Shown here: piece by piece, positions 7,100 through 15,042 of the stretch
Layout of the letters: each line of letters begins with the position of its first letter
Numbering within the stretch: position 1 is the stretch's first letter
Source of the DNA: JBPBQZ01 sp050955105
GTDB lineage: Bacteria; Pseudomonadota; Gammaproteobacteria; Burkholderiales; Burkholderiaceae
Length of the DNA stretch: 33,437 nucleotides
Reading direction: 5' to 3'
NCBI GenBank assembly: GCA_050955105.1
Contig: JBPBQZ010000112.1
Coordinates: 1-33,437, forward strand
The notes under the pieces: generated by a model
Told to the model about the DNA's origin: nothing
What the model saw: only the letters and a program-made list of their open reading frames with translations
Databases searched by the model: none
Made by a program: the position numbers and the translations under genes

Positions 7100-8314
7100 T
7101 CAAGCAGCCTTCAGCCGCAACGGCAAGCGGTCCAGGGTTCGCAGTTGATTGATGGCGCGGAAGGTCGGCTCGCCGTCGAGTTGCAAGCTATCGATACGCG
7201 CGAGCAAGGCCTTTAGAATGCATTCCGATTCGAGGCGCGCAATCATTTGCCCGATGCAGACGTGCGTACCGACGCCGAACGCCAGATGCGTACCGGCGGG
7301 TCGTCTCAGTACGTCATAACGATCGGCATCGGGCCACTTGCGAGGATCACGACCGGCAGCGCCAAGGAATACGGCGATCTTGGTATCTGCCTCCAATGCG
7401 AATCCGCTCAATTCGACCGCCTGGGTGGTCGTGCGGAAATTCGTATAGGAAGGCGACTCGTGTCGAATGGCTTCTTCGAAAGCATCCTTGACGCGGTTCA
7501 GGTCTTGTTTTACCAGCTCGAATTGATCGGGATGCTGCGCCAATTGATTGAGCGTGAAGCCGATGCCGGCAATCGTCGTATCGGTACCCGCCCTGATAAG
7601 CAGTCGGCAAGTCGCCTCTGCGGTGCCCGTCGGCAGCAGTCCCTTGTCTTCGGCTTCATAAAGTTGCATGCCCACCGAACCGGGCTTCATCGCATCGCGC
7701 TTTACGTGATGGCTATACCACTCGATATAGGGCTCCGCACGAATTTCCGATGCGGCCCTGAGCTCATTGAATGGCCCGGCGCGATTGAAGCTCATCTCAG
7801 AAATCGCCAAGGTTGCATCGCGCGGCATATCGACCCCCAGCACGCTCGCGAATGCATTCATGACAAAGGCTTCGGCGATGTTTTCGACGCCGTCGATGCT
7901 GCCGCGCGCCAGCACGTCGTCGACGATGAGGCGCGCCTCGTTTTCAAAGCGTTCGCGCCAACTGCGGATCACCAATGGCGAAATGATCTGGGTAATGGTT
8001 CTGCGAATCACGGTGTGATCCGGCGGGTCCCGTTCCAGAATCGGATTCGCGGGTCGATGAATGCCCGGCTTGCGAATGTCGAACAGGCCAACGCCACCGG
8101 TGGTCGTGAAGAACTCGTGATCGGTCAAGACGCGTACCGCTTCGTCATGCCGGCCGACCGCGTAGACGCCGTAGGGCTTCAGTTGAACCACCGCCGCGGT
8201 TTCCCTTAGCTGCTCGAAAAACGGGTGAGGATTCAACAACACATCTACCGCGTAGGGATCGATGTCCAGCAGCGGCGCTGTGTCGAGTGGTGTATTGCCG
8301 ACCTGTTCTTCCAT
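7100..8314 (-). CDS. Cytochrome P450, CYP199-like (candidate aromatic-acid monooxygenase)
   Basis: 404 residues, a soluble bacterial class I P450. The haem motif FGVGTHVCIG has its ligand at Cys353. The I-helix oxygen-activation motif is AGTDTT (242-247), and an ExxR is in FEEAIRHESP. Several strings resemble CYP199A enzymes, as I recall them, which demethylate or hydroxylate para-substituted benzoates: GVGLFD, FNRAGPFNELR, EEAIRHESP, FRTTTQAVELSG and NRDPRKW-like GRDPRKWPDADRYD. The loop TTTGGVGLFD differs from the SSRGVGLSD type of CYP199A4, so substrate preference may differ. It needs a ferredoxin and reductase, which are absent from the window. The start follows AGGAG at 7-8 bp. The gene lies 25 bp behind the Liv-type binding protein gene, in one operon. 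Confidence 0.9.
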   Translation of the reverse strand: MEEQVGNTPLDTAPLLDIDPYAVDVLLNPHPFFEQLRETAAVVQLKPYGVYAVGRHDEAVRVLTDHEFFTTTGGVGLFDIRKPGIHRPANPILERDPPDHTVIRRTITQIISPLVIRSWRERFENEARLIVDDVLARGSIDGVENIAEAFVMNAFASVLGVDMPRDATLAISEMSFNRAGPFNELRAASEIRAEPYIEWYSHHVKRDAMKPGSVGMQLYEAEDKGLLPTGTAEATCRLLIRAGTDTTIAGIGFTLNQLAQHPDQFELVKQDLNRVKDAFEEAIRHESPSYTNFRTTTQAVELSGFALEADTKIAVFLGAAGRDPRKWPDADRYDVLRRPAGTHLAFGVGTHVCIGQMIARLESECILKALLARIDSLQLDGEPTFRAINQLRTLDRLPLRLKAA

Positions 8315-8339
8315 ATCTAATCTCCTGGGTACGCTCAGG

Positions 8340-9569
8340 CTACAACGGCTCTAGCGTGCAGCCGATTTCCTGCGGCGTGCCGTAATACTCATCCGGTTGC
8401 GCCAGCGATTTCGGCTCTTTATCGAGAATGGTGATGACGTTCCATTTATCGGAGGTCGTCGGTGGCCCCGCCTTGGTGACCAAGACTTGGTGAATCAGTT
8501 GATGATCCCATTTGCGGAAATAATAGGGCGAGCCTTTGGGATCCATTACCTGCGTTTCCAACGACGACACAATCGCGGCGGGTTGCGTGCTGCCGGCGTT
8601 CGCAATGCTTTGTATCAGCATGCGCATCGACACCCACCCCAGCCATCCTTCGATGGCGGGCGGTCTACCGGTCTTCCGGATGTAAAGCTTGACGAATTCT
8701 TTATCTGCTGCCGCGTTGGTCGGATCGCTGTAGTGCCATGACATGCCGTAGCTACCGGTGGTAGCGGTCGGGCCGGCTGCCCAGAAGCTCGTGTCGCTGG
8801 TAATCGGCGTAGCCAGCAGCGGGCCGTCTTTCATGCCGTATTCAGCCCACTGTTTCAGGAAATTGATTTGGTCCGTGCCGCCCATGCCGACGATTACGAC
8901 CGAGGGCTTTACGCCCTTTATCTTCAAAATGTAGCTGCTGAAATCGCTAGTGCCGACGGGCACCAGGTCCAGACCCTTTTCGGTGCCGCCGGCTTTTTTC
9001 AATTGCTGGGCGAAAGCCGAGTGCGTGTCAGTGCCATAGGCGTAATTGCCGACCAGGTAGTACCAGTCTTTGCCGCGTCGGAGCAAGGTCGGGCTCAGGG
9101 CGCGGGCCGCTACGGGGGTGGGCAGTTCCGAGCGGAACGTATAGCGATTACACAGCGAGCCGGTAAGTTCGCGCGCCGCGGCGGCAGTGATGACGAATGG
9201 AATTTTGGCTTGCTTGGCGACCGACGCCATAGCCAGGCCGGTGCCGCTATTGCTGCCGCCGACGACCGCGACGACTTTGTCCTGGTCGATCAGTTTGGTC
9301 ATGTTTTGCTGGGCGCCTTGCGGCGACCCTTCGTCATACCAGATCGTTTCGATGGGTCGACCGAGTACTTTGCCGCCTGCTTGTTGAACGGCGATCTCCG
9401 CGGAGGCCGCGGCCATTCCGCCGACTTCGCCCCAGGTGCCTTGTTTAGCCAATACCAAGCCGATTTTGATCGGCTCCTGGGTTTGCGCTGACACCACGCC
9501 GGTGGTGAAACTGAGGCTGGCACCGACCGCCATGGCGGTCAGCGCGATGCGCTTCGTTATGGTTTTCAA
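8340..9569 (-). CDS. Liv-type (branched-chain amino acid family) ABC transporter substrate-binding protein
   Basis: About 409 residues of the periplasmic type I binding-protein family (LivJ/Peripla_BP_6). The start is taken as TTG at 9569. It has a GGGGGAG ribosome site at 7-8 bp and opens directly into a signal peptide (LKTITKRIALTAMAVGASLSF, then SAQTQEP). The in-frame ATG at 9653 would put 28 charged residues ahead of it. The mature part starts with IKIGLVLAKQGTWGEVGG, followed by VVAVVGGSNSGTGLA and VPVGTSDFSSYILKIKG. Many family members bind aromatic acids rather than amino acids. Its operon partner is a CYP199-like P450 and its divergent neighbour a MarR regulator, which suggests an aromatic ligand. 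The Liv permease and ATPase subunits are not in the window, so it must borrow a transporter or act as a sensor. Confidence 0.87.
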   Translation of the reverse strand: MKTITKRIALTAMAVGASLSFTTGVVSAQTQEPIKIGLVLAKQGTWGEVGGMAAASAEIAVQQAGGKVLGRPIETIWYDEGSPQGAQQNMTKLIDQDKVVAVVGGSNSGTGLAMASVAKQAKIPFVITAAAARELTGSLCNRYTFRSELPTPVAARALSPTLLRRGKDWYYLVGNYAYGTDTHSAFAQQLKKAGGTEKGLDLVPVGTSDFSSYILKIKGVKPSVVIVGMGGTDQINFLKQWAEYGMKDGPLLATPITSDTSFWAAGPTATTGSYGMSWHYSDPTNAAADKEFVKLYIRKTGRPPAIEGWLGWVSMRMLIQSIANAGSTQPAAIVSSLETQVMDPKGSPYYFRKWDHQLIHQVLVTKAGPPTTSDKWNVITILDKEPKSLAQPDEYYGTPQEIGCTLEPL

Positions 9570-9666
9570 AAATGTCTCCCCCGTTATGACCGGGCTTTTT
9601 TTGGGCAAGATAAGAGCAGCTTGGCGCTGAAAACGTCGACCGCGCCGCGCCATACTAGAATGGAGT

Positions 9667-9687
9667 GTGCACGTTCATTATGTGCAC
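9667..9687. promoter_or_regulatory. Imperfect 21-bp palindrome, candidate MarR operator
   Basis: GTGCAC at 9667-9672 and GTGCAC at 9682-9687 form the arms of a 21-bp element centred on 9677, with 7 of 10 pairs matching. It lies between the divergent marR-family and Liv-type binding protein genes, about 100 bp from the latter's TTG and 44 bp before the marR GTG. It overlaps TATACA-like promoter sequence (9690-9695). Size and position fit a MarR dimer site controlling both directions. Binding is inference. Confidence 0.5.
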
Positions 9688-9730
9688 TGTATACATGGGG
9701 TTTTCACCCGGTCGCTGGCTTGGAGAATGC

Positions 9731-10198
9731 GTGGAATTAGCCGACTTATATGGATCGATTGGCCACTTATTACGGCGCGCGTCGCAGATTGCCAATGCGG
9801 TTTTCCTGGCCGAGGTCAGGGAGTCCGAACTGACGACTGTGCAATATGCCACATTGAACACCATCGATCAGATACCTGGAATTGACGTGACGCGTTTGTC
9901 CGGCCTCGTCGCCTTGGATCGGTCGACCTTGGGCGCCGTGGTGGATCGGCTGGAGGCGAAAGGACTGGTATTGCGCGCCCCTGGCAAGCAGGACCGACGC
10001 CTGAAAATGCTGTATCTAACGCCATCAGGCGCGGCCGTCACGCGGCAAACCGACGTGGCGGCGATTCGCGTACACGAGCAGGTGCTTGCTTATCTGACGC
10101 CTGCCGATCGAAAAGAGTTACTGCGGATACTTCAGATCCTGGTGGAGAAGGGCAGCGAAAACCTGCCCGCATCGATCCGTATCACCAGCGAGTCGTAG
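9731..10198 (+). CDS. MarR-family transcriptional regulator
   Basis: 155 residues. The winged helix is clear: LTTVQYATLNTI, then GIDVTRLSGLVALDRSTLGAVVDRLEAKGLV and the wing RAPGKQDRRLKMLYLTPSGA with the conserved DxR. The GTG at 9731 is preferred because GGAGA lies 5-6 bp before it and the protein then opens into helix 1. The in-frame ATG at 9665 would place the palindrome inside the coding region. It is divergent from the Liv-type binding protein/P450 operon. MarR proteins at such places usually release DNA on binding an aromatic acid, so it probably controls that operon and itself. Its 3' end overlaps the convergent pirin gene by 17 bp. Confidence 0.86.
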   Translation: MELADLYGSIGHLLRRASQIANAVFLAEVRESELTTVQYATLNTIDQIPGIDVTRLSGLVALDRSTLGAVVDRLEAKGLVLRAPGKQDRRLKMLYLTPSGAAVTRQTDVAAIRVHEQVLAYLTPADRKELLRILQILVEKGSENLPASIRITSES

Positions 10199-11270
10199 CG
10201 GGAAGCTCCGCGGCAAAGCTGAGCGCAGTCGGTGGCGTTTGCTTTTCGTGGCCGACGACCTGCGCGAGCCGTGCCGGGTCACTGCCGTGCACCGGCGCTT
10301 TGGTAGGCCATGGCCAGCCGCCGAACTGCGTGCGCTGGTAATCGTCCAGCGCCTGGCGGATTTCCGCCTCGGTATTCATCACGAACGGACCGTACTGGGC
10401 AACCGTCTCGGCGATCGGGCGGGCTTGCAGCATGAGGAATTCGCTGGCCTCGGCACCGTTCGTGATAGCGACTGCGGTGTTCGCGCGCAACTCGATGGCG
10501 GCATGCTCGTGAATTTCTTGCCCATCCAAACTGATGCTGCCGCCCTTGAAGAAATACAGCTGTCGCCGGCATTCGGCCGTCGTTGCGCCGGGCAGGCTCC
10601 AGTGCGCGTGCGGCGCCATCTTGATGGTCCAGATTGCGAGGTCCGCCTGCGGCTGCGAGGCCCAGGAGTCGGGTGGCGGCGCGACGGTCTGGTCGAAGGC
10701 ACCTAGCACCGCACCGGACGAAGGGCGTCCGCAAACGTACCTGACTTCGGTGAACCGCCCCTGATCATCGAGCGCGTGCGTCCGCGGGATGCTTTCAGCC
10801 CATAGCATCTTGAAATAGGGCGCTGCCATCTTGCTGCGCGCCGGCAAGTTGAGCCAGATCTGGAACAGTTCGAGCGGGTTGTCCTGCTGCTGCTCGAGCA
10901 GGGGAAACATCTCGGCATGGACAATGCCGCGACCGGCGGTCAGCCACTGCACGTCACCGCCGCCGAAGCGCGCTTTGGCGCCTAGCGAATCGGCGTGATC
11001 GATGAGGCCCTGACGCACGATGGTGACGGTTTCGAAGCCGCGGTGCGGGTGTGCGGGGAAGCCCGGCACGGTGTGGCCGTGATACATGCTCCAGCCATCT
11101 TGGCGACTGAAGTCGTTGCCGAGGCTTCTTCCTGTCAACGACGCCACCGGCCCCATCTGCTCGTTGCCGGCTGGATATGCATCGTCGTGGTGTACGCAAA
11201 AGAGGAAAGGGTCGAGCGTTGGCCAGGGAAAACCTAGAGGATAAATTTCGAGGATGGCAGGGGAAATCAT
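10182..11270 (-). CDS. Pirin family protein
   Basis: About 362 residues with a bicupin pirin layout. The N-terminal cupin metal site is in PAHPHRGFETVTIV, with later DVQWLTAGRGIVHAEMF supplying the further His and Glu ligands. The C-terminal pirin region ends NTEAEIRQALDDYQRTQFGGWPW, a standard family ending. Bacterial pirins bind iron; some cleave quercetin and others are thought to act as redox-sensitive partners of regulators. The start at 11270 (MISPAILEIYPLGFPWP) has GAGG 5-6 bp upstream. The reading open to 11351 adds 27 residues with no family match. The gene is divergent from the Fur-type promoter of the TonB receptor and converges with marR. Confidence 0.88.
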   Translation of the reverse strand: MISPAILEIYPLGFPWPTLDPFLFCVHHDDAYPAGNEQMGPVASLTGRSLGNDFSRQDGWSMYHGHTVPGFPAHPHRGFETVTIVRQGLIDHADSLGAKARFGGGDVQWLTAGRGIVHAEMFPLLEQQQDNPLELFQIWLNLPARSKMAAPYFKMLWAESIPRTHALDDQGRFTEVRYVCGRPSSGAVLGAFDQTVAPPPDSWASQPQADLAIWTIKMAPHAHWSLPGATTAECRRQLYFFKGGSISLDGQEIHEHAAIELRANTAVAITNGAEASEFLMLQARPIAETVAQYGPFVMNTEAEIRQALDDYQRTQFGGWPWPTKAPVHGSDPARLAQVVGHEKQTPPTALSFAAELPATTRW

Positions 11271-11383
11271 GGGACCTCGCAGGTCGATTTGAGCCAGACG
11301 ACAGATCTCGTGACGATACCTGAGCAGCGGGCTGCTTGCATGATCTGGCAAACGCCATCGGAGGGATGCCGCATATTTCTTTC

Positions 11384-11435
11384 AATTGAGAATGCGTCTT
11401 ATTTATTGATATAAACGAGAATTGATCGTATTATC
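11384..11435 (+). promoter_or_regulatory. Candidate Fur-regulated promoter of the TonB receptor gene
   Basis: A sigma70-like promoter can be placed: TTGAGA at 11386-11391 and TATAAA at 11410-11415, 18 bp apart. Two Fur-box-like sequences overlap it: TGAGAATGCGTCTTA at 11387-11401, and the 19-mer at 11417-11435, which matches 11 of 19 bases of the GATAATGATAATCATTATC consensus. Together they cover the -35 and the expected start site. This is a classic repression layout for a siderophore receptor gene. The Fur sites are imperfect, so binding is inference. Confidence 0.5.
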
Positions 11436-11465
11436 GTGTCGCTTATAAACCACTATTTACGACCG

Positions 11466-13742
11466 ATGACCGACAGCCAGCGTACCGAACGAACCGCTCA
11501 CTCCCTCAGTTGCCACGGCGGCCCGCGCTATCGCTGCGCCTGCCTGCTGCTCAGTATCGGCGTCTCGCTTGTGACTGAGTCAGGAACGGCTGTCGCACAA
11601 AATGCCGCGACTGCGGCGTCTGCTGCTTCCGTCAGGCCCGCCACGTCTGCCACATCCGCTCCGTCCGCTCCGTCCGCTCCGTCCGCCCCTTCTGCAGCCG
11701 CCGCGGTATCCGATCTGGACGCCTTGCCGGCCGTGAATGTGGTCGGACAAGTCGATGCCGCGCCGCCGCGGGCGGAGAGCGTCAGCAGCGGCGCGCTCGG
11801 CGCTCGCAAACAAGTGGATACACCGTTCTCGACCAACGCCGTGACGAGTGAACAGGGACAAGACCTGCTGGCGGCGACCGCGAACGATCTCTTCAAATAC
11901 GATCCGGCGGTAACTGACAGCGGCAATAACCAGACCGGCGAGAATTCCTTTATCAACATACGTGGTCTGCAAATCGACTTGCTCAACGGCGTCAAGGTAG
12001 ACGGACAGTCCTTTCCTGCCTGGGATACCGAGTTGCCGCTCGAACCATTCGAGCAAGTCGAATTGTTGAAAGGCTTGTCGGGCTTTATGTATGGCTTCGG
12101 CGCGCCCGCCGGCATCTTGAATTACGTGCTCAAACGTCCCACCGATGATCCTTATCGCAGTATCTCGGTGGGATATCAGTCGGCCGGCGTGTTCAGCGAA
12201 AAGCTCGACGTGGGCGGTCGCTTCGGTGACGGTGATCGTTTCGGCTATCGCTTCAATCTGGCGAACGATGTGGGCAACACCGCCGAGGCGAAGGGTCATG
12301 TGCGGCGCAAGGTGGCCTCGCTGGCGGTCGATATGCGCATCACGCCGAATCTTACGTGGACGGCCGATGCGTTCTATGAGCGGCGCAAGACTACCGGCGT
12401 ACTGTTTGGCATTTATCCGGGCGCGGGCGTTGATATACCCGATGCCGGCGCGATCAGTCACGACCTGACGCAACCGCAAAATTTCTATCAGACCGAAATC
12501 GCGTCGCTCGGCAGCGGCCTCGAGTACCGACTTTCGCCGAACTGGAAGGCTAGCTTGAAATACCGTTTCGGCAAGGAAAACCGCACCAATTCGGATAGCT
12601 TGTTATACGTCTTCAACAATGCGGGCGACTATTCGAATACGCTCTATGCCGCCGTGACTCGCTATTTCTATCAGAACATCGATGCAATGCTGCAGGGCTC
12701 ATTCAACACGGGCAGCGTAAAACATGACGTGGTGCTGGGTGCGGGCTTCCAGACCCAGACCAAGGAGTACGACAACAGCACCGGCTGGAACGATGGCTAC
12801 GAGCTCGGCCTGGGCAATCTCTATAGCAGCACCTTGCTCACCAACCCGGCGGTGGGCATCGGCAAAAATCTATACCGTCAGTCGCGCATCACGCAAGCCG
12901 CGTTATATGCGAGTGATACCGCGCAGTTTACGTCGCGCCTGTCGGCACTCGTGGGTTTGCGTTACACCCAGTACCGCGAGAGCGTGTATGACCCGAGCGC
13001 GGCGGTCACTTCGCAGTACCGCGCCGACCCTGTCACGCCGACGCTCGCGCTGATGTATAAGACCGATGCCTATTCGACGCTTTATGCAAGCTACGTTCAA
13101 GCGCTACAGGAAGGTGGCGCTGCCGACAATACCAATGCGAACTATCCGGCGACGTTCGGTCCGTTGAAGAGCAAGCAGTACGAAGTGGGTTTCAAAACCG
13201 ACCGTAGACAGTGGGGTGCGAACCTGGCCCTGTTCCGTATCGACCAGGGCTATGAGTACACGAATTCGGCAAATGATTTTACACAGGACGGTCGCAAGCG
13301 CTATACCGGCGTGGATGCCAGTGGCTGGTGGCAAGTGGCTCCGCAGTGGCGCGTGCTGGGCGGTGTGATGTGGCTCGATGCCAAGGCCGTGGACGTGGAC
13401 GACCCGAGCGTCGATGGCAAGCGCGTTTATGCGACGCCGCGTTTCACCGCCACGGGTCGCATCGAATATAACCCCGCGACGCTGCGCCGTCTGACGCTCG
13501 CATTCGGTGGCAAATACGTGGGCGGTATGGCGGTGAATGCCAACAATACGCAATTCGTGTCGGCTTATACGACCTTTGACGCGAGCGCTAAATATGTCAC
13601 CCGCATCAGCGGCCGTGCCACGACGTTTCGCGCTGGTATAAACAATCTGTTCAATCGTCGTTATTGGATGCCGTCGTGGGGCTACTACATTGCGCCATCG
13701 GCGACGCGTACCTTCGTTGCGAATGCGACGCTTGAGTTCTAG
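11466..13742 (+). CDS. TonB-dependent siderophore receptor
   Basis: About 758 residues, an outer-membrane gated channel for ferric siderophores. A basic N-terminus and hydrophobic segment (CACLLLSIGVSLVTESGTAVAQ) form the signal peptide. An Ala/Pro/Ser-rich spacer follows, then a TonB-box-like LPAVNVVGQ. The plug domain includes TPFSTNAVTSEQ, FINIRGLQID and QVELLKGLSGFMYGFGAPAGILNYVLKRP. The remainder is beta-barrel, with typical YASYVQALQEG and KSKQYEVGFKTD, and ends in the aromatic VANATLEF needed for barrel assembly. GTG at 11436 in the same frame is an alternative start, but it touches the Fur-like box and leaves almost no leader, so ATG 11466 is preferred. It is followed at once by a PepSY reductase-like gene, making an iron-uptake operon. 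Which siderophore is bound cannot be told. Confidence 0.9.
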   Translation: MTDSQRTERTAHSLSCHGGPRYRCACLLLSIGVSLVTESGTAVAQNAATAASAASVRPATSATSAPSAPSAPSAPSAAAAVSDLDALPAVNVVGQVDAAPPRAESVSSGALGARKQVDTPFSTNAVTSEQGQDLLAATANDLFKYDPAVTDSGNNQTGENSFINIRGLQIDLLNGVKVDGQSFPAWDTELPLEPFEQVELLKGLSGFMYGFGAPAGILNYVLKRPTDDPYRSISVGYQSAGVFSEKLDVGGRFGDGDRFGYRFNLANDVGNTAEAKGHVRRKVASLAVDMRITPNLTWTADAFYERRKTTGVLFGIYPGAGVDIPDAGAISHDLTQPQNFYQTEIASLGSGLEYRLSPNWKASLKYRFGKENRTNSDSLLYVFNNAGDYSNTLYAAVTRYFYQNIDAMLQGSFNTGSVKHDVVLGAGFQTQTKEYDNSTGWNDGYELGLGNLYSSTLLTNPAVGIGKNLYRQSRITQAALYASDTAQFTSRLSALVGLRYTQYRESVYDPSAAVTSQYRADPVTPTLALMYKTDAYSTLYASYVQALQEGGAADNTNANYPATFGPLKSKQYEVGFKTDRRQWGANLALFRIDQGYEYTNSANDFTQDGRKRYTGVDASGWWQVAPQWRVLGGVMWLDAKAVDVDDPSVDGKRVYATPRFTATGRIEYNPATLRRLTLAFGGKYVGGMAVNANNTQFVSAYTTFDASAKYVTRISGRATTFRAGINNLFNRRYWMPSWGYYIAPSATRTFVANATLEF
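11655..11690 (+). repeat. In-frame 9-bp tandem repeat encoding Ala-Pro-Ser units
   Basis: Three exact copies of TCCGCTCCG and one degenerate copy run from 11655 to 11690 inside the receptor gene. They encode the SAPSAPSAPSAPSA stretch between the signal peptide and the TonB box. Copy number can change by slippage without breaking the frame, so linker length may vary among strains. Confidence 0.75.
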
Positions 13743-13770
13743 GCGCTTGCAGGGCAGTGCGCCTACTGAC

Positions 13771-14997
13771 GTGCGAGCGGGCGCTAGATGGGCCGTGAGG
13801 CCGGCACTCGTCAAGCTGCATCGCTGGTTCGGTCTCGGCACGGCGCTGTTCTTGTTCGTAAGCGGCCTCACGGGCGCGGTGATTGCGTGGAATCTGGAGC
13901 TGGACGCCTGGCTGAACCACGACTTCTACTACGCCCGCTCGTCGGCGGCTGCGCTGTCACCGCTTGAACTGGCGCGGCGCGCGGAGGCCGCGGATCAGCG
14001 TATCCGTATCACTTATCTGCCGCTCGGCATCGAACCCGGACGTACGCTGCAGGTGCGTGTGGAAGGGCGCCAGAATGCGGCGACCGGCAGGCCCTACGAG
14101 CTGGGCTTCAATCAGCTCGCGCTCGATCCGGCGACGGGCTTGGTACAGTCGCGACGCGACTGGGGAGCGCTGTCGCTCAGGCGCCTCAACCTCTTGCCGT
14201 TTATTTATCAATTGCATTACACACTCTATCTGCCGACCACGACAGGCGGCATTGCTCTTGGTATCTGGCTGCTTGGCATTGTCGCGATCGTCTGGCTTTT
14301 CGATAATGTGATCGCGCTGATGCTGGCGTTTCCGCGCTGGAAATCGTGGCGCAAATCGCTGGCATTTCGCGTACGCCGCGGTGGTTATGCATTGACGTTC
14401 GATCTGCACCGTTCGGGCGGCGTGTGGATTTGGGTCTTGCTGGGGATGGTTGCGACGACGTCGATATCGATGAACCTCGAAGCGCCGGTGATGCGCCCCG
14501 TGGTGTCGCTGTTCTCACGACTGACGCCAACGCCGCTCAGCGCTGCCGGATTGCGGCCTGCCACGCCGCCGGGTGCTGTCGATCTGAGCCGTGAGCGTAT
14601 TGTCGAATTGGCCATCGCGTCGGCGCGGCAACTGAAGATCGATGCGGTGCCCGGTGGCATCTTCTATATGCCATCGATGCATATCTACGGCGTGGGCTTC
14701 TTCGCGCCAGGCGGTGAACGCGCCGACGGTCGTCTTGGAAATCCCTGGCTCTATTGGGATGCAGTGACGGGCGCGGAGATCTCCCAATCCGTTCCTGGAC
14801 GCGGCACGGCCGGCGACGTCTTTTTACAGGCTCAATTCCCGCTTCATTCAGGACGCTTGCTAGGCATACCAGGACGTATCCTCGTGAGCGTGGTCGGGCT
14901 GATGGTGGCGATATTGAGCGTTACCGGCTTGCTCATCTGGCAAAAAAAGCGCGCGGCGCGCGGCAGTCAGCGCGGCCGGGGGCAGCGCCACATATGA
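13771..14997 (+). CDS. PepSY-associated membrane protein (candidate ferric-siderophore reductase)
   Basis: About 408 residues with the PepSY_TM layout. TM1 is FGLGTALFLFVSGLTGAVIAW, preceded by the conserved LVKLHRWFG. A periplasmic PepSY region follows, then TM2 (GGIALGIWLLGIVAIVWLF), TM3 (GGVWIWVLLGMVATTSIS) and a C-terminal TM4 (ILVSVVGLMVAILSVTGLLIW). Conserved histidines include those in LHRW, YQLHYTLYLP and FDLHRSGG, fitting haem or iron binding. Relatives such as FoxB reduce ferric siderophores at the inner membrane. It follows the TonB receptor directly. The start is uncertain: an ATG at 13690 overlaps the receptor gene by 53 bp, while GTGs at 13771 and 13795 give the short N-terminus usual for the family. 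The GTG at 13771 is used here. Confidence 0.8.
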   Translation: MRAGARWAVRPALVKLHRWFGLGTALFLFVSGLTGAVIAWNLELDAWLNHDFYYARSSAAALSPLELARRAEAADQRIRITYLPLGIEPGRTLQVRVEGRQNAATGRPYELGFNQLALDPATGLVQSRRDWGALSLRRLNLLPFIYQLHYTLYLPTTTGGIALGIWLLGIVAIVWLFDNVIALMLAFPRWKSWRKSLAFRVRRGGYALTFDLHRSGGVWIWVLLGMVATTSISMNLEAPVMRPVVSLFSRLTPTPLSAAGLRPATPPGAVDLSRERIVELAIASARQLKIDAVPGGIFYMPSMHIYGVGFFAPGGERADGRLGNPWLYWDAVTGAEISQSVPGRGTAGDVFLQAQFPLHSGRLLGIPGRILVSVVGLMVAILSVTGLLIWQKKRAARGSQRGRGQRHI

Positions 14998-15002
14998 ATT
15001 GC

Positions 15003-15036
15003 CGGCGGCACCGACACGCGTGCTGCGGTGCCGCCG
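15003..15036. terminator. GC-rich hairpin between convergent genes (candidate terminator)
   Basis: CGGCGGCACCG at 15003-15013 and CGGTGCCGCCG at 15026-15036 are perfect 11-bp complementary arms with a 12-nt loop. The hairpin sits in the 45-bp gap between the convergent PepSY gene (ending 14997) and the MDR dehydrogenase (ending 15043), so it could stop transcription from both sides. No T-run follows on either strand, so intrinsic termination would be weak. Confidence 0.5.
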
Positions 15037-15042
15037 CGATGC

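Noticed and set aside
11580..12479. 299-codon minus-strand frame inside the TonB receptor gene
   Set aside because: It includes Gly/Arg/Ser low-complexity sequence opposite the Ala-Pro-Ser repeat and has no family pattern.
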